Part shown: positions 1 through 6,430 of the stretch, piece after piece
How positions within the stretch are numbered: the first letter of the stretch is position 1
Layout of the letters: each line of letters begins with the position of its first letter
Origin: an uncultured Bacteroidota bacterium
Lineage (GTDB): Bacteria; Bacteroidota; Bacteroidia; Chitinophagales; Chitinophagaceae
Direction of reading: 5' to 3'
NCBI GenBank assembly: GCA_903905065.1
Contig: CAIVEW010000112.1
Span: 1-61,920 of the forward strand
Length of the DNA stretch: 61,920 nt
The notes under the pieces: model-generated
Seen by the model: only the letters and a program-made list of their open reading frames with translations
Told to the model about the DNA's origin: nothing
Database searches by the model: none
Program-made: the position numbers and the translations under genes

Positions 1-1
1 T

Positions 2-142
2 TTGTTCTATAATTTACATTATGTTAAGTACGATTACTGGGAAAATGGACAATTGCGGACGATCAGCAAGCTGGTGGTCACAGACGATATAGAAGCTTAC
101 CGGCGTTCCATCCCCTGCTTTCGTTTGGCTGTAGCACAGTAA
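2..142 (+). CDS. 3' end of a gene cut by the window edge
   Basis: An open frame of 46 codons enters from the left edge and stops at TAA 140-142. The peptide ends in IPCFRLAVAQ and has mixed, protein-like composition (several Tyr, Trp, Asp and Arg, no low complexity). No start is visible, so it would be the C-terminus of a larger protein outside the window. The family is not recognised. Its stop codon directly abuts the stop of the converging frameshifted gene on the other strand. It is called coding only because the frame is open and the composition plausible. Confidence 0.4.
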   Translation: MFYNLHYVKYDYWENGQLRTISKLVVTDDIEAYRRSIPCFRLAVAQ

Positions 143-354
143 TTACCAGCTCTTGAAACTGGGCTCGTAAATCCTCCCAGGCTCTCTCTGCTGGGAATTT
201 TCCACCACAAGCGTCGCAAAGGAAATCAACAAGGCCACGAGGATATTTGTCAGGCTAATTTTCCTGGGCAGTTCTTTTGCAAAAATCTCCCGCCTGGGTC
301 TGTGCCCTTTGTGGACAACTTCGTGATCTTCGCGGTTTCATCCTCCGTGCTCAT
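143..354 (-). pseudogene. Small single-pass membrane protein gene with a frameshift
   Basis: An ATG at 354 begins MSTEDE and soon leaves the good frame. The -1 frame reads on as a basic stretch (KGHRPRREIFAKELPRK), a hydrophobic segment (LTNILVALLISFATLVV) and a tail ending EPSFKSW before TAA at 143-145. Adding one A to the AAA run at about 336-338 would join both parts into one 70-residue protein with a cytoplasmic basic N-terminus and one membrane helix. This could be a natural frameshift, a sequencing error in a homopolymer, or use of an unseen start. The family is not recognised. Confidence 0.5.
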
Positions 355-725
355 ATCTGCTTTCTCCAACGATTAGCTATACATTAACAATACGCATCTT
401 CCCTGTTTCAACCAATGAATCGAAATATCATGCTGCTTGCGAGCTAATTAATTTCGACACTATTTTCCGCTTATCCACATATCCACAATTTTTTTGTTTC
501 CTCACTTACATACAACATGCGCTATTATTTATTGCTTATCAGCACGATAGATTATCATGAGCAAAAACATTTACCCCATGTTTCTAACAGTTTACCCACA
601 ATATTTGGTGCTAAAAATATTTGGCATTAGATTTGCTCATAACAATTTAATAACTTAATGTAGTGAAATGATTAACAAATTAAATTCCGACTAACCAAAT
701 TGTTAACCTCTTAAATTGCTGTTTT
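355..725. other. AT-rich intergenic stretch with DnaA-box-like sites
   Basis: No convincing gene is visible here. The stretch is AT-rich, above all 600-720, where runs such as AACAATTTAATAACTTAA occur. It holds a perfect DnaA box TTATCCACA (471-479), an adjoining ATATCCACA with one mismatch (479-487) and TTACCCACA with one mismatch (592-600). The combination of clustered boxes and an AT-rich flank is origin-like, but three sites are few and no dnaA, dnaN or gyrB gene is in the window. Confidence 0.35.
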
Positions 726-875
726 ATGATCATCGCAGCCGTTATCTTCTTCGCATCAGTCCTGGTCTTCCCAAACATGGGGTTCTCTAAGAAGCCAAAG
801 AGCCATCTGGACAAACATCGTTCGTATAGCCAATGGGAGCGTGCCCGCCACGAACAAAGGCGTTATTCGCACTAA
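726..875 (+). CDS. Small membrane-anchored protein, 49 residues
   Basis: ATG 726 opens a 49-codon frame ending at TAA 873-875. Residues 1-18 are hydrophobic (MIIAAVIFFASVLVFPNM). The remainder is strongly basic and aromatic, ending RARHEQRRYSH. The pattern of one N-terminal helix plus a positively charged tail is typical of small inner-membrane proteins, but the family is not recognised. It follows directly on the AT-rich stretch and has no neighbour on the same strand. The amino-acid pattern is the only support. Confidence 0.45.
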   Translation: MIIAAVIFFASVLVFPNMGFSKKPKSHLDKHRSYSQWERARHEQRRYSH

Positions 876-1089
876 CTAGTGCCGATATGCGCCTTCCCTG
901 GGTGAGAATGATCCAGCCTTGAAATTATAATTCCGGGGGTAAATGCTTGCTACCCCATCCATTTCCTATAGATATCACCACTACGATTGCGACTCGCTAT
1001 ATCCAAACGGGTCGCTTCATCTGTTCGGCAGACTTTATTAACCGAACTCAAACAGCCATACCATTTTAATGCACCTACTACTAATAATT
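876..1089. other. Intergenic stretch without a confident gene
   Basis: No confident gene. On the minus strand a 50-codon open frame (950-1102) reads WYGCLSSVNKVCRTDEATR and beyond with protein-like composition, but it lacks an ATG and begins inside the lipA fragment. It may be a second degraded coding remnant or chance. Confidence 0.3.
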
Positions 1090-1236
1090 TCAGGTGTGAA
1101 GCTTATGCGTATCTGCTAATCCGCGCATATGGCGGTAGTTTTCGACCATAGACAGCTTCGCCCGAAGCCAGTTTGGCTTCTTCACACGCGTCTCCCGGGT
1201 AATTTCTACAGAACTAATAACCGGTAATTCCCGCAT
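1090..1236 (-). pseudogene. lipA: N-terminal fragment of lipoyl synthase
   Basis: ATG 1236 opens 48 codons ending at TGA 1090-1092. The translation carries the N-terminal signature that precedes the first cysteine cluster of lipoyl synthases: KKPNWLRAKL, then NYRHMRGLADTHKLHT. In intact LipA this is followed by the CxxxxxC auxiliary iron-sulfur cluster ligands and the CxxxCxxC radical-SAM motif. Here a stop follows HT immediately and neither cysteine motif is found downstream, so the fragment cannot be active. LipA inserts sulfur into octanoyl groups of lipoyl-dependent enzymes such as the 2-oxoglutarate dehydrogenase complex, so a full copy is expected elsewhere in the genome. Confidence 0.75.
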
Positions 1237-1243
1237 AGATTGT

Positions 1244-1337
1244 AAAATAAAACCAGAATTTACGGAATTAGGGAATTAGCAGAATTTATACAGCGGAAAA
1301 AATCATAAAAATCCTTTAATCAAGTGAATCCCGGTTC
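1244..1337. repeat. Dispersed AATCA/GTTCAGA element, copy 1
   Basis: The stretch contains GAATTTACGGAATTAGGGAA, then AATCATAAAAATCC and GTGAATCCCGGTTCAGAT. Related short forms lie at 11031-11066, 15837-15880 and 39609-39630. It sits in the gap downstream of the minus-strand outer-membrane protein gene. Confidence 0.5.
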
Positions 1338-1343
1338 AGATGA

Positions 1344-2171
1344 TTACCACCTCCTGCCAAACTGGAAAGAAACGTACATATCTACAAAATAAGGATTACC
1401 ACTCTGGTTGGCTAAAAGAGATATTTGCTGAGCGTAATATTCTACGTTCACACCCGCTTCTGCACCGATCACATTTTTCCGGCTAGCTGAAAAATCGAAA
1501 TGCAATGCCGTTTTAAAATGTCCGCCTGGAATGAACTGCATTTCACTAAGCCCCTTACTAAATCCCGCACTACCTTCTATCTCGGGCTTGTTGAGAAAAT
1601 CGGCAGCCGTTGCTTCTGAATATTTTATGGCAGATGGATCGCTCAATACGTTGATGTAATAGGGCTTCAGCATGCCAAGCGACACACCAATCACATTCAA
1701 CCAATGAATGGACACCGCCCCGGGATCAGGTTTCCCGGCCAGCATGCGCATAAAGCCTACTCCCAGTTTGACTGCGTAAAAATTATTGATTTTGCCGTAG
1801 ATGTATTTTGGTGAACTGCTACTGGCTGTGCTGGATACTACACCATTGATCTTTTCTTCACGTGGATCTTTTTTTTCCGTAAATTCTAATTGGAACAAAC
1901 GCACCTTGTAAAACATGTCCCTGCGCTTCAGGTCCAGTGGTTTCACTTTTCCCAGATCCATGAAGGCACTCCAGCCGTCCGTATTAAGCCTTATTCCGGC
2001 ACTTAATTCGTGGGTAATTCCTTTCGGGCCTTTGGGTTTGTTTGGATTCTGCCGCACCTGCATCGGGTGCTTGCTTGTATCTGCGGATTTGGATGAAGAC
2101 TGGGCATATAAACCGGATGCTGAAATACAGCACAGAATTACAAATATTACGGTCTTAGTGGCCCTCGTCAT
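1344..2171 (-). CDS. Putative outer-membrane beta-barrel protein
   Basis: 275 residues. A signal peptide is clear (basic N-terminus, hydrophobic VIFVILCCISASGLYA, then QSSS). The mature part begins with a Lys/Pro-rich linker followed by alternating strands (ELSAGIRLNTDGWSAFMDLG, VKLGVGFMRML) and ends in a C-terminal strand with aromatic residues (MYVSFQFGRRW), the usual ending of barrels inserted in the outer membrane. This suggests a small barrel protein whose function cannot be named. Proteins of similar layout are common in Bacteroidota. It is divergent from the OsmC gene with about 100 bp between them. Confidence 0.6.
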   Translation of the reverse strand: MTRATKTVIFVILCCISASGLYAQSSSKSADTSKHPMQVRQNPNKPKGPKGITHELSAGIRLNTDGWSAFMDLGKVKPLDLKRRDMFYKVRLFQLEFTEKKDPREEKINGVVSSTASSSSPKYIYGKINNFYAVKLGVGFMRMLAGKPDPGAVSIHWLNVIGVSLGMLKPYYINVLSDPSAIKYSEATAADFLNKPEIEGSAGFSKGLSEMQFIPGGHFKTALHFDFSASRKNVIGAEAGVNVEYYAQQISLLANQSGNPYFVDMYVSFQFGRRW

Positions 2172-2268
2172 AGCTTATACAAGCGTAAATTACGAATAAT
2201 ATCTAATATGCAGCGTATCCGCTCATGCTCGCCTCAATTAACTTCGTAAATTTAACAAAAATATTGCC

Positions 2269-2670
2269 ATGACCAGTAAAGTAGTTTACAACGGCGAGTT
2301 ACGTACAACAGCCACCCACCTTGCTTCCGGTAACTCCATAGAAACAGATGCTCCTACCGACAATCACGGCAAGGGCGACCGCTTCTCCCCTACCGATCTT
2401 GTGGCTACAGCGCTGGCCACCTGCATAGTAACCACCATCGCTATCAAAGCTCCATCTATCAATATAGTGGGCGCAGTTTGTAACGTTGAGAAAATAATGA
2501 TCGCAAATCCACGTATGATTGGCGAGATCGTTGTCACTATCGACTTTCCCGAAAGCGGCCCGTATACGGAGGAGGAAAAAGCAAGACTGCAGGACATAGC
2601 AGTTAATTGCCCGGTACACAAAAGCCTGCACCCGGATTGCAAGAGAACGATTATTTTCAATTGGCCTTAA
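2269..2670 (+). CDS. OsmC/Ohr family protein (thiol peroxidase type)
   Basis: 133 residues, the usual length of the family. The two redox cysteines are present in their conserved settings: Cys52 in ALATCIVTT and Cys114 in NCPVHKSL. Known members reduce organic hydroperoxides through these two cysteines in a homodimer in the cytoplasm. The TTATHLASG and DNHGKGDRFSPTDL segments also fit the OsmC fold. Whether this one is a peroxide reductase or an uncharacterised relative cannot be told. It stands alone, with the next gene 70 bp downstream. Confidence 0.88.
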   Translation: MTSKVVYNGELRTTATHLASGNSIETDAPTDNHGKGDRFSPTDLVATALATCIVTTIAIKAPSINIVGAVCNVEKIMIANPRMIGEIVVTIDFPESGPYTEEEKARLQDIAVNCPVHKSLHPDCKRTIIFNWP

Positions 2671-2741
2671 AAAAAGAAACTAAACATTAGACGAAATTTC
2701 TTGTTTGATACGTTATCTAAAACGTACAAACGCTGCACCCT

Positions 2742-3176
2742 ATGCGAACTCCTATATTATTCAGTCTCATTTTTGTAGCTGTTATGATCTGCCTCAGCGG
2801 CTGCAAAAAAAAAGACAATTCTATCAACGCATCAAAATACATTGCGAAAATGGTCGGACGTAGGTTATGGTCCGGCACCTATCAATACAAATATCCACCA
2901 GACACTTCTGTGCAGCTCGCAAATGCGATTGATACACCCTACATTATTGAGCAGGATGGGAATAGCGCGGTTATTGCTTTCGGGCAAGTGCTGACATGCT
3001 CCGGCGTCGTTGATAGTACATTGACCGCTACTTTCAGCTATACTGACAACAGTGTCAATAGTCTTATGACCACTTATGCCACTTTAACCTATTACTACCA
3101 AAATGACTCTATGGAATATGACTTCAGCTCTTACCACCACGACCTGGGGTCAACAACGCAATTGCACACAAACTGA
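2742..3176 (+). CDS. Hypothetical lipoprotein
   Basis: 144 residues with a lipoprotein signal: hydrophobic FSLIFVAVMICLSG followed by CKKKDN, the lipobox form common in Bacteroidota. The mature part is rich in Thr, Ser and Tyr with alternating hydrophobic residues, suggesting a small beta-sandwich or lipocalin-like fold at the periplasmic or cell surface face. No named family is recognised. It converges on the DUF2851 gene, with 8 bp between the stop codons. Confidence 0.6.
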   Translation: MRTPILFSLIFVAVMICLSGCKKKDNSINASKYIAKMVGRRLWSGTYQYKYPPDTSVQLANAIDTPYIIEQDGNSAVIAFGQVLTCSGVVDSTLTATFSYTDNSVNSLMTTYATLTYYYQNDSMEYDFSSYHHDLGSTTQLHTN

Positions 3177-3184
3177 GCACAGCT

Positions 3185-4456
3185 CTATTTTTCCGACCTG
3201 ATAATATTCAACCCTACACTACACTCCAGGCAGCGTTTAGAAGAACAATAATTGTTGAATAGCTGCAGCAACGCCTGCGATTGTGCTGCATTGACAGCCT
3301 GCCAGCCATTATCTTCCCAAAGGCGGGTTATGTTGTTCTTCTCGGCTGGCACTGCTTCCAGCAGTTGCAGTGAGCGCTCCTGTAGCTTATGGGTATCCTG
3401 CCTGGCGGCATACAAAAATTGTATTGGTGCAATCGTGTTGATGATAATATTCTGCACAGAGGACTTACCCAATGCCTTTGGCGACACTTGCTTCTGTGCG
3501 GCATCAAACTGAAAATGGGTATCCCAATAGCTGCTTGCCGTGACATCAAGCAGCACCTCAATTTCTTTCACGGAATGCGTCTCTATGATCTGTGAAAATA
3601 AATGAATGGACTTGTGAACAAGCGCTGCAAACTGCGCTATCCGCACAGTTGGGAAATTGGCAGGGCGCATGCGAAGGAATTTCCACAAATGTTTTGCTAT
3701 CGGCTTTAGTTTATATTTCTTCTTCAGATAGTCATATTCCCTTTGCAGTTCTCGAGGATAATCGTCCTTAAAATCATCGTCCAGCATACCTGCCTGCCCA
3801 AAGAACAAAGCTTCCAGTTGCAACAGATTGTCCTTATGCCGCGTGGGTATATTCAGCGGCAATGACTGTGCCAGCATCAGGAACGGCGTAGCATTCGTTT
3901 TAAAACCAAAATTGGCCGCCATGCGCCAGTAGAGCAGGTTTCGCCAGTCCTCCGCTGAGTTTTCCAGCAGTATGTTCCAGTCTGCAAGCTTTTGCTCCCA
4001 GCGCTCAGCCAGTAGCCTGCTCATCCAGCCCTCTTTAGTAATCGATTTCACTTGCTGGTGCTGCCCGGCACAGGGTAGCTTCTGCGTAGCCTGCATCAGC
4101 CCGGCATAGTGCGAAATAATATGCCCCGGAATATGATCCTTCAATTCGAGCACAGGTGTATTCCCGGCCACATCCTTTGCATCATTCTCGAAAACAACGT
4201 GCAGCGCCAAATTTTGATAAGCTGCATCATGCTGATGACCGTGCCGCAGCCAGTCGCTGCTCTTGATGTGCAGTTCTATATTTCCCACCAGCGTTGTATT
4301 GCCTATCTTCACCTTGCCCTCCAGGAAATCCGGGCCGGCATCACGGTTCAGTTTACCACAATAAACAACCGTCAATGGTTCACCTTTTACCGTATGCAGT
4401 CCACCGGGTTGGTACAGGCTATATTGCCAGATAAATTGAAATAAGGCTTCGTTCAT
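3185..4456 (-). CDS. DUF2851 family protein
   Basis: 423 residues, full length for DUF2851. The start MNEALFQFIWQYSLY and the early segments GPDFLEGKVKIG, GNIELHIKSSDW and ALHVVFENDA are typical of this family, found almost only in Bacteroidota. The family has no established biochemical role, and no nuclease or transferase motif can be pointed to with confidence. No signal peptide is present, so it is cytoplasmic. The C-terminal residues (KRCLECSVGLNII) hold a Cys pair that could bind a metal, which is inference. Confidence 0.82.
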   Translation of the reverse strand: MNEALFQFIWQYSLYQPGGLHTVKGEPLTVVYCGKLNRDAGPDFLEGKVKIGNTTLVGNIELHIKSSDWLRHGHQHDAAYQNLALHVVFENDAKDVAGNTPVLELKDHIPGHIISHYAGLMQATQKLPCAGQHQQVKSITKEGWMSRLLAERWEQKLADWNILLENSAEDWRNLLYWRMAANFGFKTNATPFLMLAQSLPLNIPTRHKDNLLQLEALFFGQAGMLDDDFKDDYPRELQREYDYLKKKYKLKPIAKHLWKFLRMRPANFPTVRIAQFAALVHKSIHLFSQIIETHSVKEIEVLLDVTASSYWDTHFQFDAAQKQVSPKALGKSSVQNIIINTIAPIQFLYAARQDTHKLQERSLQLLEAVPAEKNNITRLWEDNGWQAVNAAQSQALLQLFNNYCSSKRCLECSVGLNIIRSEK

Positions 4457-4563
4457 CTCAAGTTGGGATAAGTTTACTCATAAAAAAAACTTTCGTTTGC
4501 TGACCGTATGACCATCTTTTGGCTTTGAAATATGGAGAAACGAAACCTTAAAAAATCAGGTTC

Positions 4564-5349
4564 CTACCATTCAAACGTAAGTTTCAATTCACGGTCGTTT
4601 ACTGTATTTAGGGTAAATATAGCATCAGAGACACCTTTATTCATATCTCCATTTCCAATCCTTAAAATGAATTCCGACTCAACATTTAAAAGAAACTCAT
4701 GCGAGTGACTGAGATCAAGAGTATTATTACAGTTACTTTTAAACAATCCATCATTTCCGAACTCCCATAAACAATCAGAATCAGCATTTTTCGTCCTTGC
4801 AAGAATCAAAACATCTCCTTCTTTATGTTCATTTTTCAAAGGAGCACAATACCAGTTACCTTTAAGTTGGTTACTTAAGCTATCAACGAGATGCTTTCTA
4901 TCGCGTTCTAATTCTGAAAAACGCTCCTTAAAAAGTATACCTGTTAAATTATAAAAATCTAAACCATCCCATTGGCAATCACCGAAAATTTCAATTGTGT
5001 CTTTTTCAAAAGCAATTTGATACCGGGTATACTCCCGTATTTGTTCGCATTCATTCGGTACTTTTTTTGCGGTATTGATAAAGTTTATACAACTAAGTAT
5101 TTTAATACTATCTAATTCTGCCGTCCAAACGCTATCGCCTTTTCCTGCTATAAAAAATTGAGGCTCCAGATAAGAGGCAAAACATTTACTATTTAATTTG
5201 TAAATATTTATTTCTCGCGACATAGGAACGACACCACCACTCGAATAGTTTAAAAAAAAAGGAATCAGCACGTCACAATTTGTCTGTTTTTGGCAAGCTC
5301 CTATTACTGGATTACAAAACAGAAATAACAGCACCAGATATTGTTTCAT
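4564..5349 (-). CDS. Hypothetical secreted protein, possibly a lipoprotein
   Basis: 261 residues. The N-terminus MKQYLVLLFLFCNPVIGAC is a signal sequence and Cys19 in VIGAC could be lipidated. The mature part has alternating hydrophobic residues, several Cys and Trp, and a segment ADSDCLWEFGNDGLFKSN that recalls small lipocalin-like Bacteroidota proteins, but no family can be assigned. Base composition is more AT-rich than its neighbours, which may point to transfer. It is followed on the same strand, 70 bp upstream, by another lipoprotein gene. Confidence 0.55.
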   Translation of the reverse strand: MKQYLVLLFLFCNPVIGACQKQTNCDVLIPFFLNYSSGGVVPMSREINIYKLNSKCFASYLEPQFFIAGKGDSVWTAELDSIKILSCINFINTAKKVPNECEQIREYTRYQIAFEKDTIEIFGDCQWDGLDFYNLTGILFKERFSELERDRKHLVDSLSNQLKGNWYCAPLKNEHKEGDVLILARTKNADSDCLWEFGNDGLFKSNCNNTLDLSHSHEFLLNVESEFILRIGNGDMNKGVSDAIFTLNTVNDRELKLTFEW

Positions 5350-5420
5350 TTTATGAAAGTATTGAAAAGGACTCAGTTTTCAGAGTCTGATAATTCCCTA
5401 GTCCGTAAAATTTAACCAGC

Positions 5421-5972
5421 CTAGTTATCCTCTTCCTTCAACTCTTTAATGAGCAGTGCTGCCTGGGCCCAAAGCATTGGTTCTCTTTCAATAAATTCAG
5501 TACTCGTGGGTGACATTTCTTTACCACCCGGCAATATCCATTTTACCAGTTTGTTTTTATTCAGGTAGAAGCGCGTTATCTCCAGCCTGGTCTTTTTATC
5601 GTCATACCAAACACTGTCGTGATTCGCCCTGGCTTTTTCTTCGGTCAACGTGTCGGAGCAATTGTATCTAAAATTCTGTTCCAGCACCAATATCAGCATC
5701 CCGTCGTCAAAATAGTATTCATCAAATACCCGGTTGGTGTCTGTAAAATGCTCGGCATATATTTTCCTCACTTCCGCGTCTCTGTAGTAGCCCGTTATAG
5801 AACCCAATGCCTTTGAGCTCAGATCGTCTACACGTTTTGACTTATAGTCTTTCAACTGCTTGTTTATCTTATCACTCGTCTCGTTTACATCTTTAACCAC
5901 ATCCTCCGGCTTTTTTTTGCAGGAAGGAAAAAGGCCAATTAATAAGAGAATAGAAAATAGGTACTTGCTCAT
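5421..5972 (-). CDS. Hypothetical lipoprotein with a short coiled region
   Basis: 183 residues. A lipoprotein signal ends in GLFPSCKKK, so the protein is probably anchored by a lipid on Cys18. Residues 22-52 are highly charged and helical (VVKDVNETSDKINKQLKDYK), probably a short coiled coil. The rest looks like a small alpha/beta domain with EVRKIYAEHFTDTNR and ARANHDSVWYDDKKTRLEI. No family is recognised. It lies upstream of and in line with the 4564-5349 gene, so the two may be cotranscribed. Confidence 0.55.
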   Translation of the reverse strand: MSKYLFSILLLIGLFPSCKKKPEDVVKDVNETSDKINKQLKDYKSKRVDDLSSKALGSITGYYRDAEVRKIYAEHFTDTNRVFDEYYFDDGMLILVLEQNFRYNCSDTLTEEKARANHDSVWYDDKKTRLEITRFYLNKNKLVKWILPGGKEMSPTSTEFIEREPMLWAQAALLIKELKEEDN

Positions 5973-6067
5973 TGTTTAACCTATAAGGACGGGCAAAATT
6001 AATGTTATTGTGTGAACTCTTCTATCAACTATATCAAGTGCTTATCTTTGTATAAATAAGCCAGGAA

Positions 6068-6328
6068 ATGCCTGAAGTAACTATTAAATATAAAAACTCT
6101 AAAACACTGGATGCCCTAAAGGAACTTTCGAAACGTTTTGACTTTGTAATTTCAAAGCCCAAAAGCGAGAAAAAAAAACCACTTCCAGAAAATACATTCA
6201 CAATTAATGGCGTAACTGTCATTCGTGGAAATCCGTCTATCGATATCTCTGAAATGAGTGATGTATTCACTGGAAAAAATATAAATGCGAAAGAATTAAG
6301 AAAAGCAGCATGGCAGCGCAACAAGTAA
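6068..6328 (+). CDS. Antitoxin of a VapBC-like pair
   Basis: 86 residues, hydrophilic and basic. The N-terminal part (MPEVTIKYKNSKTLDALKEL) looks like a beta strand plus helix DNA-binding unit. The C-terminal half (MSDVFTGKNINAKELRKAAW) is the kind of charged tail that wraps a PIN-domain toxin. The next frame starts 19 nt before this stop and begins MAAQQVICDSDV, the usual start of Bacteroidota PIN toxins, which supports the antitoxin role. The toxin is truncated, so this gene is probably an orphan. Confidence 0.6.
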   Translation: MPEVTIKYKNSKTLDALKELSKRFDFVISKPKSEKKKPLPENTFTINGVTVIRGNPSIDISEMSDVFTGKNINAKELRKAAWQRNK

Positions 6329-6363
6329 TTTGTGATTCTGATGTAATTAGCTATTCTGTCTTT
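6310..6363 (+). pseudogene. Truncated PIN-domain toxin (VapC-like) remnant
   Basis: The frame starts at ATG 6310 inside the antitoxin gene and reads MAAQQVICDSDVISY, matching the first strand of PIN-domain ribonucleases with the first catalytic Asp (CDSD). After about 15-18 residues the similarity ends. The frame continues through AT-rich spacer and then antisense into the end of the ABC gene, which has no PIN character. The second to fourth acidic active-site residues are missing, so no active toxin can be made. Confidence 0.6.
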
Positions 6364-6430
6364 CCAAAACGTAAATTAATATTTCCCAACACAAAAAATT
6401 TTGTAAACGGCTGGGTGTACGCAACTCATT

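Noticed and set aside
950-1102. 50-codon minus-strand frame (WYGCLSSVNKVCRTDEATR)
   Set aside because: The composition is protein-like, but there is no ATG, the family is not recognised and it starts inside the lipA fragment; kept only as a note.
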